Shown here piece by piece: positions 23,938-33,169 of a stretch of DNA of 64,000 bases. The translations under genes and the position numbers were made by a program. How positions within the stretch are numbered: the stretch's first letter is position 1; every line of letters starts with the position of its first letter. Source of the stretch: Sphingomonas lycopersici (lineage in GTDB: Bacteria > Pseudomonadota > Alphaproteobacteria > Sphingomonadales > Sphingomonadaceae); contig NZ_JANFAU010000002.1 of the NCBI RefSeq assembly GCF_026130605.1, positions 248,001 through 312,000 of the forward strand. The letters are read 5' to 3'. The notes below the pieces were generated by a model. That model was not told the DNA's origin. It made no database searches and worked only from the letters and a program-made list of their open reading frames with translations.

Positions 23938-25030
23938 TGCCGATCCCAAGCGCGCAACGGCCGCCGGCCCTGCCCTCACCGTGCCGACCGAGGCCGCGCC
24001 GCTGCGCAAGGAGCGCCGGCTGCTGCGCTCGCTGCTCATGTTCGGCGTGCCGATCCTAATCGCCGCGATCGCCGGCTATGTCTATCTCACCTCGGGCCGC
24101 TACATCTCGACCGACAATGCCTATGTCCAGCAGGACATGATCTCGGTCAGCCCCGACGTCTCGGGGCGGATCGTTTCGGTCGAGGTGCGCGAGAACCAGC
24201 GGGTCAAGGCCGGCGACGTGCTGTTCCGCATCGACCCCGAGCCGTATCGCATCGCGCTGGCGCAGGCCGACGCCGATCTCGCCACCGCGCGGGTGCAGGT
24301 CTCCACGATGGCCACCGACACCGGCAGCGCCGCCGCCGATATCCAGAACGCCAGGGCCGAGCAGACGCTGGCGCAGGCAACCTACGCGCGTCAGGCCGCG
24401 CTGATGAAGCAGGGCTTCACCACCCGCGCCGCGTTCGACGCCGCGACGCAGGGGGTCGCTGCCGCCAATGCCAAGCTCGCGACCGCGCAGGCCGCAGCGG
24501 CGCGCGCGCGTCAGCAGCTCGGCTCGGGCGGCGGCACCGGCCAGCCCGCGGCGATCCAGGTCGCGCTCGCCAAGCGCGCGAAGGCCGCTTACGATCTGGA
24601 ACGCAGCGTGGTGCGCGCACCGAAGGACGGCATCGTCAGCCAGACCGGGCGATTGCAGGTCGGCAACATCACCCCCTCGGGGGTTCCGGCGCTCAGCCTG
24701 GTGGTCAGCCAGCAGGCGTGGGTCGAGGCCAATTTCAAGGAAACCGATCTCAATCACATGCGCGTCGGCCAGCCCGCCGAATTGACCTTCGACGCCTATC
24801 CCGGGCTCAAGGTGCGCGGCCACGTCCAGTCGATCGGTGCGGGCACCGGGAGCGAGTTTTCGGTGCTTCCGGCGCAGAATGCCAATGGCAATTGGGTCAA
24901 GGTGACACAGCGCGTGCCGGTGCGTGTCGCGATCGAGGGCAACCCGCCGCGCGCGATGATCGCCGGGCTTTCGACCGACGTGACGATCGACACGAAGGGC
25001 GACACCAAGGGCGACGCGAAAGCCAGATAA
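23930..25030 (+). CDS. emrA: EmrA-type membrane-fusion (HlyD family) efflux adaptor
   Basis: A 366-residue adaptor. A single membrane anchor (LLMFGVPILIAAIAGYVYLT) is followed by the lipoyl half YISTDNAYVQQDMISVSPDV, a coiled-coil hairpin (Ala/Gln-rich, about residues 100-200), the second lipoyl half VVRAPKDGIVSQTGRLQVGN and a beta-barrel ending DTKGDAKAR. These proteins link an inner-membrane transporter to the outer membrane. Its stop overlaps the transporter start as TAATG, so the two are made together. Confidence 0.93.
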   Translation: MADADPKRATAAGPALTVPTEAAPLRKERRLLRSLLMFGVPILIAAIAGYVYLTSGRYISTDNAYVQQDMISVSPDVSGRIVSVEVRENQRVKAGDVLFRIDPEPYRIALAQADADLATARVQVSTMATDTGSAAADIQNARAEQTLAQATYARQAALMKQGFTTRAAFDAATQGVAAANAKLATAQAAAARARQQLGSGGGTGQPAAIQVALAKRAKAAYDLERSVVRAPKDGIVSQTGRLQVGNITPSGVPALSLVVSQQAWVEANFKETDLNHMRVGQPAELTFDAYPGLKVRGHVQSIGAGTGSEFSVLPAQNANGNWVKVTQRVPVRVAIEGNPPRAMIAGLSTDVTIDTKGDTKGDAKAR

Positions 25031-26601
25031 TGGCTTCGCGCGCCGCCCCAGCCTCCGCCGCCGCGCCCGCTGTTCCGCAGCCGGGCCAGCCGCTGCTGCC
25101 CGTCAAACATCGCGGTATCCTGACGATCGGGGTCATGGGCGCGATGATCATGCAGATCCTCGACACCACGATCGCCAATGTCGCGCTGCCGCACATGCAG
25201 ACCAGCCTCGGCGCGACCGCGGATACGATCACCTGGGTGCTGACCAGCTATATCGTTGCCACCGCGATCGCGCTGCCGGCGACCGGCTGGCTTTCCGATC
25301 GGATCGGCAGCCGCAACCTGTTCCTGATCGCGGTCGGCGGGTTCATCCTCGCCTCGATGGCATGCGGCACCGCCGTCAGCCTTGAGGAAATGGTGATATT
25401 CCGCGTCTTCCAGGGGATTTTCGCGGCGTTCATCAACCCGCTGTCGCAAACCTCGATGCTCGATATCAACCCGCCCGAACGCTCCGCCCAGGCGATGAGC
25501 GTGTGGGGCATGGGGGTGATGGTCGGCCCGATCATGGGGCCAGTGATCGGCGGGTGGCTTACCGAAAGCTATAACTGGCGCTGGGTGTTCTACGTCAACG
25601 TCCCGGTCGGCGCGCTGACCTTTGCGATCCTGTGGTTCCTGCTCCCGTCACGGCCAAGGGCGAAACGCTCGTTCGACGGCTTCGGCTTCCTGCTGATCGG
25701 GGTCGCGGTCGCGTCCTTCCAGCTGATGCTCGATCGCGGGCAAAACAAGGATTGGTTCGCGAGCTGGGAGATCGTGATCGAGGGGCTGATCGCCTTCGCC
25801 TTCGCCTGGATGGCGATCGTCCACCTCGCCACCGCGAAGAAACCGCTGTTCGATCGCCATCTGTTCGGCAACCGCAACCTCGTCAGCGGCATGTTCTTCA
25901 TGGTCGTGATCGGCATCTCGACAATGGCGCCGATGGCGCTGCTGCCGCCGATGCTCCAGCAATTGTTCGGCTATCCGGTGATCGACACCGGGCTGATGAT
26001 GGCGCCGCGCGGCGTGGGCGTGCTGATCACGATGTGGCTCGCCGGGTGGCTGATGGTCCGCGTCGACACGCGGCCAGTGATCATGATCGGGCTGGTGATC
26101 TTCGCGGTCTCGCTGCGCTGGATGGCGGCCTATAGCCTGCAGATGGATTATTGGCCGGTGATCACCGCCGGCTTCGTTCAGGGGCTGGGCATGGGGCTGG
26201 TGTTCATGCCGATGAACGCCCTAGCTTTCGCAACGCTCGACGGCCGCTACCGCACCGACGGTGCGAGCCTGCTCAACCTGACGCGCTCGATCGGCCAGTC
26301 GGCGGGGATCTCGATGGTCACGGTGCTGCTGGCGCGCAATATCCAGGTCAGCCACGCCGATCTGGCGCAGCATGTCACGCAGGATCGCGTACCCGCGATC
26401 AACCTGAGCTCGATCGATCAGCTCGGCATGTATGCCGACAGCGTGTTTTCCTATGCCGATGCGATGGTCAACCAGCAGGCGGCGATGATCGCCTATATCG
26501 ACGATTTCTACATGATGAGCTGGATCGCGCTCGCCGCGGTGCCGCTAGTGCTTGTGCTCAAGAAGCCGAAGGGCAAGGTCGAGGTGGTGCATTCGGAGTG
26601 A
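25030..26601 (+). CDS. emrB: EmrB-type multidrug transporter, DHA2 family (14 membrane spans)
   Basis: A 523-residue major-facilitator transporter. DHA2 markers are MIMQILDTTIANVALPHM in helix 1, WVLTSYIVATAIALPATGWL, and motif A GWLSDRIGSRN. GPVIGGWLTESYNWRWVFYV is the antiporter motif C region. With the adaptor and an outer-membrane channel elsewhere it should expel lipophilic compounds using the proton gradient. The ATG shares its A with the adaptor stop codon. The 3' flank carries a family A repeat. Confidence 0.94.
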   Translation: MASRAAPASAAAPAVPQPGQPLLPVKHRGILTIGVMGAMIMQILDTTIANVALPHMQTSLGATADTITWVLTSYIVATAIALPATGWLSDRIGSRNLFLIAVGGFILASMACGTAVSLEEMVIFRVFQGIFAAFINPLSQTSMLDINPPERSAQAMSVWGMGVMVGPIMGPVIGGWLTESYNWRWVFYVNVPVGALTFAILWFLLPSRPRAKRSFDGFGFLLIGVAVASFQLMLDRGQNKDWFASWEIVIEGLIAFAFAWMAIVHLATAKKPLFDRHLFGNRNLVSGMFFMVVIGISTMAPMALLPPMLQQLFGYPVIDTGLMMAPRGVGVLITMWLAGWLMVRVDTRPVIMIGLVIFAVSLRWMAAYSLQMDYWPVITAGFVQGLGMGLVFMPMNALAFATLDGRYRTDGASLLNLTRSIGQSAGISMVTVLLARNIQVSHADLAQHVTQDRVPAINLSSIDQLGMYADSVFSYADAMVNQQAAMIAYIDDFYMMSWIALAAVPLVLVLKKPKGKVEVVHSE

Positions 26602-26620
26602 GGCGCACGCGCGCTCTCTC

Positions 26621-26703
26621 CCGTTCGCCCTGAGCTCGTCGAACGGCTGTCCTTCCTCATCGGAAGAAAGTACAGGGCTTCGACAGGCTCAGCCCGAACG
26701 GGG
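26621..26703. repeat. Intergenic inverted repeat, family A
   Basis: CCGTTCGCCCTGAGCTCGTC at the left and an inverted partner GCTTCGACAGGCTCAGCCCG at the right, about 35 bases apart. It fills the gap between the convergent efflux transporter and the second GFA gene, and could act as a shared transcript end. Confidence 0.8.
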
Positions 26704-26723
26704 CTGGATCCGCGCTCGTTTCC

Positions 26724-27161
26724 CTATCGCGAGAGCGCCGCGAAAAACCCTTCGAGATCCGGCCCCTCGGGCCATTGCGGCACGTCATCGTCGAGCACGA
26801 TCCACGGCTGCTTGCTCCGCACCCAGATATGCGCGCGCGGCTCGAGCGATCGATTCTCGTCGAGCGTCCCCGCGCGGATGATCGCAAGATCGGGGCGCAG
26901 GCTGCTGACGTTCCACAATCGCGCGTGGCAGGTGCCGCAGGCATATTGATGCGATTGCCGGCCGCTCGGGGTGGCGAGCGTATAATCGATCACCGGCCCG
27001 GCGGCGGTGATCGCCCCCGCCGGCACCACCGCCTGCTCGCTGAACGCGCTGCCTGTCCACCGCTGGCAATCGGTGCAATGGCAGCAATAGACGGCCGTCA
27101 CCGCGTCGAGCGCCACCTCGTAGCGACACGCGCCGCAGCGACAACCGCCGGAGACGGTCAT
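26724..27161 (-). CDS. Second GFA-family (CENP-V/GFA fold) zinc protein
   Basis: A 145-residue GFA protein with the zinc cysteines in GGCRCGACRYEV, YCCHCTDCQRWTGSAF and YACGTCHARLWNVS. It is a clear paralogue class of the protein encoded at 22935-23378 but not a recent duplicate, as most non-cysteine positions differ. Its ATG overlaps the asd stop (ATGA), so it is translated from the asd transcript. The reaction is unknown. Confidence 0.87.
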   Translation of the reverse strand: MTVSGGCRCGACRYEVALDAVTAVYCCHCTDCQRWTGSAFSEQAVVPAGAITAAGPVIDYTLATPSGRQSHQYACGTCHARLWNVSSLRPDLAIIRAGTLDENRSLEPRAHIWVRSKQPWIVLDDDVPQWPEGPDLEGFFAALSR

Positions 27162-28186
27162 GCCGCTTTCTTCAGATGCCGTCGGCCGAGCAATTCGGCG
27201 ATCTGCACCGCGTTGAGCGCGGCGCCCTTGCGCAGATTGTCGCTGACGCACCACAAGGAAAGCCCGTTATCCACCGTCGAATCCTCCCGCACGCGGCTGA
27301 TGAAGGTGGCGTAATCGCCGACGCATTCGATCGGGGTGACGTATCCCCCGTCCTCGCGCTTGTCGACCAGCATCACCCCCGGCGCCTCGCGCAGGATGCG
27401 CTGCGCCTGCGCGGCGGAGATTTCCTCCTCGAATTCGATGTTGATCGCCTCGGAATGGCCGACGAACACCGGGACGCGCACGCAGGTCGCGGTCACCTTG
27501 ATCTTGGGATCGAGGATTTTCTTGGTCTCGACCACCATCTTCCATTCTTCCTTGGTCGAGCCGTCGTCGAGGAAGCTGTCGATATGCGGGATGACGTTGA
27601 ACGCGATCTGCTTGGTGAATTTCTTCGGCTCGGCCGGGTCGCCGACGAAGATGTTGCGGCTCTGCTCGAACAGCTCGTCCATCCCGACCTTGCCCGCGCC
27701 CGAGACCGATTGATAGGTCGCGACCACCACGCGCTTGATCGTCGCCGCGTCGTGCAGCGGCTTCAATGCGACGACCATCTGCGCGGTCGAGCAATTCGGG
27801 TTGGCGATGATATTCTTCTTCTTATAGCCGTCGATCGCCTCGGGGTTCACCTCCGGGACGATCAGCGGCACGTCCGGGTCCATGCGGTAGAGCGACGAAT
27901 TGTCGATCACCGTGCAGCCCGCGGCGGCGAATTTGGGGGCATAGACCTTGGTCGCCTCGCTGCCGATCGCGAACAGCGCGATATCCCAGCCGGTCGGATC
28001 GAAATGCTCGATATTCTTGACCGTGAGCATCTTGCCGGTCTCGCCATATTCGATCTGGTCGCCGGTCGACCGCGAGCTTGCGACCAGCGCGATCTCGTCC
28101 GCAGGGAATTCGCGCTCGGCGAGGATGTTGACCATCTCGCGACCGACATTGCCCGTCGCGCCCGCGACCACCACCCGATAACCCAT
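27158..28186 (-). CDS. asd: Aspartate-semialdehyde dehydrogenase
   Basis: A 342-residue NADPH enzyme reducing aspartyl phosphate to aspartate semialdehyde, the branch point to lysine/diaminopimelate, threonine and methionine. The Rossmann start is VVVAGATGNVGREMVNIL, the catalytic cysteine is Cys132 in NPNCSTAQMV, and the substrate region SVSGAGKVGMDEL is present. AGGAG precedes the ATG. Homoserine dehydrogenase, the next enzyme on one branch, is about 32 kb away in this window. Confidence 0.96.
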   Translation of the reverse strand: MGYRVVVAGATGNVGREMVNILAEREFPADEIALVASSRSTGDQIEYGETGKMLTVKNIEHFDPTGWDIALFAIGSEATKVYAPKFAAAGCTVIDNSSLYRMDPDVPLIVPEVNPEAIDGYKKKNIIANPNCSTAQMVVALKPLHDAATIKRVVVATYQSVSGAGKVGMDELFEQSRNIFVGDPAEPKKFTKQIAFNVIPHIDSFLDDGSTKEEWKMVVETKKILDPKIKVTATCVRVPVFVGHSEAINIEFEEEISAAQAQRILREAPGVMLVDKREDGGYVTPIECVGDYATFISRVREDSTVDNGLSLWCVSDNLRKGAALNAVQIAELLGRRHLKKAA

Positions 28187-28248
28187 GTGTGAACTCCTGC
28201 TGTCGGCGCGGCCCGTACCGTCATTGCGGCGCGGGCAGCAACATCATT

Positions 28249-28965
28249 CTAATCGTGCGTCCGCGCCTGCCAGGTCGCATGGGTAATGCCATGCACCTCC
28301 GACAGATGTTCGACGATCGCGTCGAGCTCATGCGACGGAACATTGGTGCTGACGAGGGTCGCGACGATCTCGACGCGCTCCTCGCCGCGCTCCACCACGT
28401 CGAGCTCGGCCACCGGCAAAGATTGGGCTTCGAGATGATCGGTCAAGAGGTCGCCGAGCGGCCCGGCCCGATCGGTCGCGCCGGTGATCGTCACCGAATA
28501 GGTCGCTTCGAGGCTGCGGCCTTCGAGCGGGATGCGGTTGATCGCGTCGACCACCGGACGGAGCAAGGTATTGGCGACGATCACCAGCCCGGCAAGCAAG
28601 GTGGCCTCGGCCAGCATGTCGCTCCCCGCGATCGCGCCGACCGCCGCCGAGCACCACAGGGTCGCCGCGGTGTTGAGCCCGCGGACGTTCATCCCCTCCT
28701 TCATGATCACGCCGGCGCCGAGGAAGCCGATCCCCGACACGACATAAGCGATCACCCGGATCGACTCGACGTCGCCGCCGAGCCGCTGCCCGAGATCGGT
28801 GAACGCCGCCGCGCCAATCGCCACCAAGGCGTTGGTGCGCAGCCCCGCGGTGCGCTGGCGATATTGCCGCTCCGCCCCGATCAGCGTGCCGAGCACGAAC
28901 GCCGCGACATAGCTGACGATCGTGTCGAGGAACGGCATCAGGTGGAAGGTGGTGAGGAAGCGCAT
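28249..28965 (-). CDS. MgtC/SapB family membrane protein
   Basis: A 238-residue protein with about four membrane helices in the first 130 residues. The family motif is seen in FVLGTLIGAERQYRQRTAGLRTNALVAIG (given in two parts: FVLGTLIGAERQYRQR then TAGLRTNALVAIG) and GIGFLGAGVIMKEG, followed by a soluble ACT-like C-terminus. MgtC inhibits F-ATP synthase and aids survival in low Mg2+ in pathogens; in environmental bacteria the role is unclear. It follows the S9 peptidase after nine bases. Confidence 0.88.
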   Translation of the reverse strand: MRFLTTFHLMPFLDTIVSYVAAFVLGTLIGAERQYRQRTAGLRTNALVAIGAAAFTDLGQRLGGDVESIRVIAYVVSGIGFLGAGVIMKEGMNVRGLNTAATLWCSAAVGAIAGSDMLAEATLLAGLVIVANTLLRPVVDAINRIPLEGRSLEATYSVTITGATDRAGPLGDLLTDHLEAQSLPVAELDVVERGEERVEIVATLVSTNVPSHELDAIVEHLSEVHGITHATWQARTHD

Positions 28966-28974
28966 CGCCCGTGC

Positions 28975-31197
28975 TTACTTCGCCGGGATGTTCTTTACGT
29001 GACGGTCGAGGAAATCGAGCATCGTCGTCCAGGGATGCACGTCGCGCACCGCGCCGTGGGTCTTGCCGGGATAGAGCATCATTTCGAACTTGATGTCCGC
29101 CGCCTGCAACCGCGCGGCGATCGACGTGGTGTTGTCGAGGAAGACATTGTCGTCGGCCATGCCGTGCATGAGGAGCAATGGATCGCGAATCTTGGTCGCA
29201 TCGGGGAGCGCGCTCGACGCGGTATAGGCCGCGGCATCGCGGGTCGGATCGCCCATATAGCGCTCGGTATAATGGGTATCGTAGAGCGACCAGTCGGTGA
29301 CCGGCGCGCCCGAGACGCCCGCGGCATAGACGCCGGGGTTCTTCTCCAGCATCTTGAGCGTCATATAGCCGCCGTACGACCAGCCATAGGTGGCGATTTT
29401 CGTGCCGTCGACGAACGGCAGCGACTTGAGATAGCGCGCGCCGGCGAGCTGATCCTCGACCTCGACGCTGCCCATCGCATGCCAGATCGCATCCTCGAAC
29501 GCCTTGCCGCGATTGGCCGAGCCGCGATTGTCGATCTGGAAGAAGATCCACCCCTGCTGCACCAGATATTGCACCAGCGGATTGCTCCAGCCGCGGGTCA
29601 CCTGCTGGCTGTGCGGGCCGCCGTAATGCTGGAAGAAGACGGGATATTTCTTGCCCGGTTCGAGCGGCGGGGTGATCATCTCCCACTGCAGCACCGTGCC
29701 GTCCGCGGCCTTCACCGTGCCGAATTCGGTCGGGCGGTGCGCGGCGCGATACGGGGCATAGGGATGCGCGCCAGTCACCGCATTTTCGTTGATCCACGAC
29801 AGACGCTTGCCCTCGGCATCGGCGAGATAGGTCTGCGGCGGCTGATCGGGGTTCGATCGCGTGATGATGAAGCGCGACGCGCGCGTATCGGCGCTCGCGC
29901 TGTTCCACCAGCCCGCCTCGGTCAGCCGCGTGATCGCATGCGTCTTGGGATCGAGGGCGTAGAGATGCTGTTCGAGCACCCCGTCGCGATTGCCGGTGAA
30001 GAAGATCCGGCCCGAGGCGTCATCGACCCCGATCAGCCCGGTCACCACCCAGTCGCCCCTGGTCAGCTGGGTCCATTTGCCAGCTTTCCAGCGATAGAGA
30101 TGCCCGAAGCCGTCGCGTTCGGAGCGCCAGATCAGGCCGCCATCGGGCATCACGCGATAGGCGTTGGAGAGGTTGATCCAGCTCTTCGCCCCGGCCTTTT
30201 CGGTGAACATCACCGTCGCTTTGCCGGTGGCGGCATCGACGCGCAGCATGTCGAGCGTGCGCTGGTCGCGGCTCTCGCGCTGGACGAGCAACGCCGAACC
30301 GTCCGGCAGCCAATCGACGCGCGCGAGGTAGAAGTCGCTGTCGGTGCCGAGATCGGCCTTCACCCGGCCCGAACCGTCGGCGCGGATCACCCACAATTCG
30401 ACCAAGGCATTGGGGGTGCCCGCGGCGGGGTAGCGCTGCTGGTAGATATTGGTGCCCGACGCGCCGATCGCTGCGCGGGTGAAGATCTTGACCGGCGCCT
30501 CGTCGAACCGCTCGACCGCGATCCGGCTCTCGTCGGGCGACCACCAGTAACCGGTGCGGCGATCCATTTCCTCCTGCGCGACGAACTCCGCCTCGCCGAA
30601 ATGGATCGTACCCCTTCCCTCCTTGGTCAGCGCTTGCGCCGCGCCCTCGCCCGCGAGCGGCTGGACCCACAGATTCTGGTCGCGCACGAAGCTGACGAAC
30701 CCGCCGCGCGGCGAGATCGCCGGGTTGAGCGCGCCCTTGGTCCCCGCGATCCGCCGCGCATCGCCGTCGAGCCCGGCGAGGAACAATTCGCCGTCGATCG
30801 GCACGAGCAACGAGCGGCCGTCGGGCGCCCAGTCGTAATCGAGGATGCCGGTCTTGCCGGTCTTGGTGCGATCGCGCTCGCGCTGCATCTTCTCCGCCTC
30901 GGAAAGCGCCGCGCCGCTGCCGACCTTGCGCGAATCCACCAGCATCCGCTCGGCGCCGGTGCGCGTATCGGTCGCCCACAGATCGTAGCGGGTGCGCTCG
31001 TCGGTGCGGTTGCGCACCGAGGTCAGCAACGTGCCGTCGGGCGAGAGGCGCAACGATTGCGGCTGCGGGCCGGCGAGATCGGGGCTGGCGAAGATACGCT
31101 CGAGCGTCAGCCGCTGCGGCTGGGGCACGGGATCAGCCACGGCGGGCATCGGTGCCAGCAAGATCAAAGGGGCAAGTGCAGGCAACCATGCGCGCAT
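28975..31197 (-). CDS. Secreted S9 family peptidase (dipeptidyl-peptidase IV-like)
   Basis: About 740 residues from the ATG at 31195-31197, which follows CGGAGAAAGAT. A signal peptide (MRAWLPALAPLILLAPMPAV) directs export. The N-terminal beta-propeller carries a DPP-type Glu loop (VAQEEMDRRTGYWWSPDESR), and the C-terminal hydrolase has the triad: Ser in YGWSYGGYM (about 607), Asp in HGMADDNVF (about 682) and His in PGKTHGAV (about 714). It probably removes X-Pro or X-Ala dipeptides in the periplasm to use peptides as nutrients; the OPT transporter at 60873 may take up products, though that link is speculative. Confidence 0.93.
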   Translation of the reverse strand: MRAWLPALAPLILLAPMPAVADPVPQPQRLTLERIFASPDLAGPQPQSLRLSPDGTLLTSVRNRTDERTRYDLWATDTRTGAERMLVDSRKVGSGAALSEAEKMQRERDRTKTGKTGILDYDWAPDGRSLLVPIDGELFLAGLDGDARRIAGTKGALNPAISPRGGFVSFVRDQNLWVQPLAGEGAAQALTKEGRGTIHFGEAEFVAQEEMDRRTGYWWSPDESRIAVERFDEAPVKIFTRAAIGASGTNIYQQRYPAAGTPNALVELWVIRADGSGRVKADLGTDSDFYLARVDWLPDGSALLVQRESRDQRTLDMLRVDAATGKATVMFTEKAGAKSWINLSNAYRVMPDGGLIWRSERDGFGHLYRWKAGKWTQLTRGDWVVTGLIGVDDASGRIFFTGNRDGVLEQHLYALDPKTHAITRLTEAGWWNSASADTRASRFIITRSNPDQPPQTYLADAEGKRLSWINENAVTGAHPYAPYRAAHRPTEFGTVKAADGTVLQWEMITPPLEPGKKYPVFFQHYGGPHSQQVTRGWSNPLVQYLVQQGWIFFQIDNRGSANRGKAFEDAIWHAMGSVEVEDQLAGARYLKSLPFVDGTKIATYGWSYGGYMTLKMLEKNPGVYAAGVSGAPVTDWSLYDTHYTERYMGDPTRDAAAYTASSALPDATKIRDPLLLMHGMADDNVFLDNTTSIAARLQAADIKFEMMLYPGKTHGAVRDVHPWTTMLDFLDRHVKNIPAK

Positions 31198-31255
31198 ATC
31201 TTTCTCCGTCAGGCGCAAGGGCAAAGCGCGGTGCGACGGAAAAGACAAGGCCCCC

Positions 31256-31339
31256 CGTCACGCCGGCTTGACCCGGCCTCCAGAGCCAAGGGCGGCACCG
31301 CTTGAGACTCTGGATGCCGGGTCAAGCCAGGCATGACGA
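31256..31339. repeat. Intergenic inverted repeat, family B variant
   Basis: CGTCACGCCGGCTTGACCCG and its inverted partner GATGCCGGGTCAAGCCAGGC flank a short centre, with CCAGAG / CTCTGG also pairing. It lies between rplS and the S9 peptidase gene. Confidence 0.75.
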
Positions 31340-31352
31340 CAAGAGGAAAGCC

Positions 31353-31390
31353 AACGAAAAGAGGCGCCGGCGATGTCCCGCCGGCGCCTC
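31353..31390 (-). terminator. Intrinsic terminator after rplS
   Basis: Perfect 11-base stem GAGGCGCCGGC / GCCGGCGCCTC with an 8-base loop; on the minus strand it is followed by TTTTCGTT. It starts 26 bases past the rplS stop and should end the rpsP-rimM-vapBC-trmD-rplS transcript. Confidence 0.92.
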
Positions 31391-31416
31391 CGATGCTTTT
31401 CAGCTCGTAGCGGCGA

Positions 31417-31803
31417 TTATTCGGCCGCTTCCGCCGTCGGACGGTTGTCGCGACGCTCGGCGATACGCGCCGACTTGCCGGTGCGGCCACGCAGATAATA
31501 GAGCTTGGCACGACGCACCGCGCCCTTGCGCACCACGTCGATCGAATCGATGTTCGGCGAATAAAGCGGGAACACGCGCTCGACGCCCTCGCCGAACGAA
31601 ATCTTGCGCACGGTGAAGCTCGAGCCCATGCCCTTGTTCGAACGCGCGATGCACACGCCTTCGTAATTCTGGACGCGGGTACGCTCGCCCTCGACCACCT
31701 TCACGCCGACCTTCAGCGTATCGCCGGGGCGGAAATCGGGGATCGCGCGGCGCGCGGTCAGCTTTTCGATCTGCTCGGCTTCGAGCTGCTGGATCAGGTT
31801 CAT
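31417..31803 (-). CDS. rplS: 50S ribosomal protein L19
   Basis: A 128-residue L19 at the 30S-50S interface. Recognisable stretches are [40 protein letters not shown] and [13 protein letters not shown]. Last gene of the rpsP-rimM-trmD-rplS cluster, 12 bases after trmD, and followed by a strong terminator. Confidence 0.98.
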   Translation of the reverse strand: MNLIQQLEAEQIEKLTARRAIPDFRPGDTLKVGVKVVEGERTRVQNYEGVCIARSNKGMGSSFTVRKISFGEGVERVFPLYSPNIDSIDVVRKGAVRRAKLYYLRGRTGKSARIAERRDNRPTAEAAE

Positions 31804-31815
31804 CTTACGACCTCT

Positions 31816-32535
31816 TCAATCCTCGCCGCGCGCCAGAGGGCGACCGACCCGAGCACCGGAATGGCGCTCCCACAGGTCCGGCCGCCTTAGCCGTGTATCA
31901 TCCTCCGCCCGTTGTTTCCGCCAGGCGGCGATCTTCGCATGATCCCCCGATCGCAGCACTTCGGGGATCGTGCGCCCTTCCCATTCATAAGGTCGGGTAT
32001 AATGCGGATATTCGAGGAGGCCGCTTTCGAAGCTTTCCTCGTCCCCGCTGGAAGCCGCGCCCATTACGCCGGGAAGCAGCCGAACGCAAGCGTCGAGCAG
32101 CACCAGCGCGCCCATCTCGCCCCCCGACAGCACATAATCGCCGATCGCGACCTCCTCGATCGCGCGCGCCTCGAACAACCGCTCGTCAAACCCCTCGAAC
32201 CGGCCGCACAGAATGACCGCGCCGGGGCCAGCCGCAAGCGAGCGGACGCGCGCCTGGGTGAGCGGCGCGCCACGCGGGGTCATCGCCAGTACCGGGCGAT
32301 CGTCGGCGACATGATCGATCGCGCGCGCCACGACATCGGCGCGCAACACCATCCCCGCGCCCCCGCCGGCCGGAGTATCGTCGACCGAGCGATGCTTGTC
32401 GGTCGCGAAATCGCGGATGTTGACCGCATCGAGCGACCACCGCCCCTCGCCCAGCGCGCGCCCGGCGAGCGACAGGCCGAGCGGGCCGGGGAACATCTCC
32501 GGATAGAGCGTCAGGACGGTTGCGGCGAAGGTCAT
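31816..32535 (-). CDS. trmD: tRNA (guanine-37-N1)-methyltransferase TrmD
   Basis: A 239-residue SPOUT methyltransferase placing m1G37 in tRNAs reading CNN/CGG codons, which prevents +1 frameshifting. Signatures include [19 protein letters not shown], the knot segment [14 protein letters not shown] and [20 protein letters not shown]. The unusual point is its 5' context: its ATG overlaps the stop codon of a VapC toxin (ATGA at 32532-32535), so translation may depend on ribosomes leaving the toxin gene. In most proteobacteria rimM directly precedes trmD. Confidence 0.97.
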   Translation of the reverse strand: MTFAATVLTLYPEMFPGPLGLSLAGRALGEGRWSLDAVNIRDFATDKHRSVDDTPAGGGAGMVLRADVVARAIDHVADDRPVLAMTPRGAPLTQARVRSLAAGPGAVILCGRFEGFDERLFEARAIEEVAIGDYVLSGGEMGALVLLDACVRLLPGVMGAASSGDEESFESGLLEYPHYTRPYEWEGRTIPEVLRSGDHAKIAAWRKQRAEDDTRLRRPDLWERHSGARVGRPLARGED

Positions 32536-32915
32536 CGGGTCCAGTTCTCGACGCGCAGGCCGGGGATATCGGCGAAATCGCGCTCGTTGTTCGTTACCAG
32601 GGTCAGATCGAGCGAAATCGCGTGCGCTGCGATCAGCCGATCAAGGTTACCGCGACGGAAAGGCAAGGACGCATAGGTTCGCGCAGCGGATTGATCGAAC
32701 GGGACGGGCGGGATGATCGTAAACAGCGCGTCGGCAACCGAAAGCATATCGCGCCGATCCGCTCCGATCATCACCTCCGCCTGGACGATCGTGGACGTAA
32801 CCAAGGTACCGCGAACCGCGGCTTCGATCCTCCGACGAACGATCTCCCCGCCCCGTCCTTCCAGCAAGTAGATGCAGATATTGGTGTCGAGCAGGAAGCG
32901 CGGATTAATCGGCAT
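32532..32915 (-). CDS. vapC: VapC-type PIN-domain toxin
   Basis: A 127-residue PIN-domain ribonuclease. The acidic active-site set is complete: Asp10 ([14 protein letters not shown]), Glu48 (IVQAEVMIG), Asp92 ([11 protein letters not shown]) and Asp113 ([12 protein letters not shown]). VapC toxins cleave tRNA or rRNA when the antitoxin decays. The gene overlaps vapB by 11 bases upstream and trmD by four bases downstream, so it is embedded in the ribosomal-protein operon. Its GC content (57-60% in sampled 60-base rows) is lower than the neighbours, suggesting acquisition by transfer. Confidence 0.93.
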   Translation of the reverse strand: MPINPRFLLDTNICIYLLEGRGGEIVRRRIEAAVRGTLVTSTIVQAEVMIGADRRDMLSVADALFTIIPPVPFDQSAARTYASLPFRRGNLDRLIAAHAISLDLTLVTNNERDFADIPGLRVENWTR

Positions 32916-33159
32916 CCGGGAACGAACTCCAATCGCGCTCGGATTCGTCGAACGGCATCCGTTCTATCCCCGGACACGCCCCCCAAATGCCGGTCAAATC
33001 GATCTTTTCCGACTCGCTCGGCACGGGCTCGAATTCGAATTTGCCGCGTTCCTCGCGCACCAACATCTCGGTGCCTTCGGTAATGCCGAGCGCTTTCGGT
33101 AAGCGCAGTGCCACCGAATTGCCCGACTTGAACACCTTGGCGCGATATTCCTTCGCCAC
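32905..33159 (-). CDS. vapB: VapB-type AbrB-fold antitoxin
   Basis: An 84-residue antitoxin starting from a GTG at 33157-33159 with GGAGG seven bases before it. The N-terminus AKVFKSGNSVALRLPKAL is the AbrB/MazE swapped-hairpin DNA-binding domain; the acidic C-terminus ([16 protein letters not shown]) should wrap around and block the VapC site. Complexes of this kind bind their own promoter; two 8-bp palindromes lie just upstream. Confidence 0.92.
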   Translation of the reverse strand: MAKEYRAKVFKSGNSVALRLPKALGITEGTEMLVREERGKFEFEPVPSESEKIDLTGIWGACPGIERMPFDESERDWSSFPDAD

Positions 33160-33169
33160 GATCGCCTCC

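Noticed and set aside
28189..31305. Very long open frame on the plus strand across the S9 peptidase and mgtC genes
   Set aside because: It is the complementary-strand shadow of high-GC genes. The translation is rich in Arg/Gly/His with no domain, while the minus strand gives clear peptidase and MgtC families.
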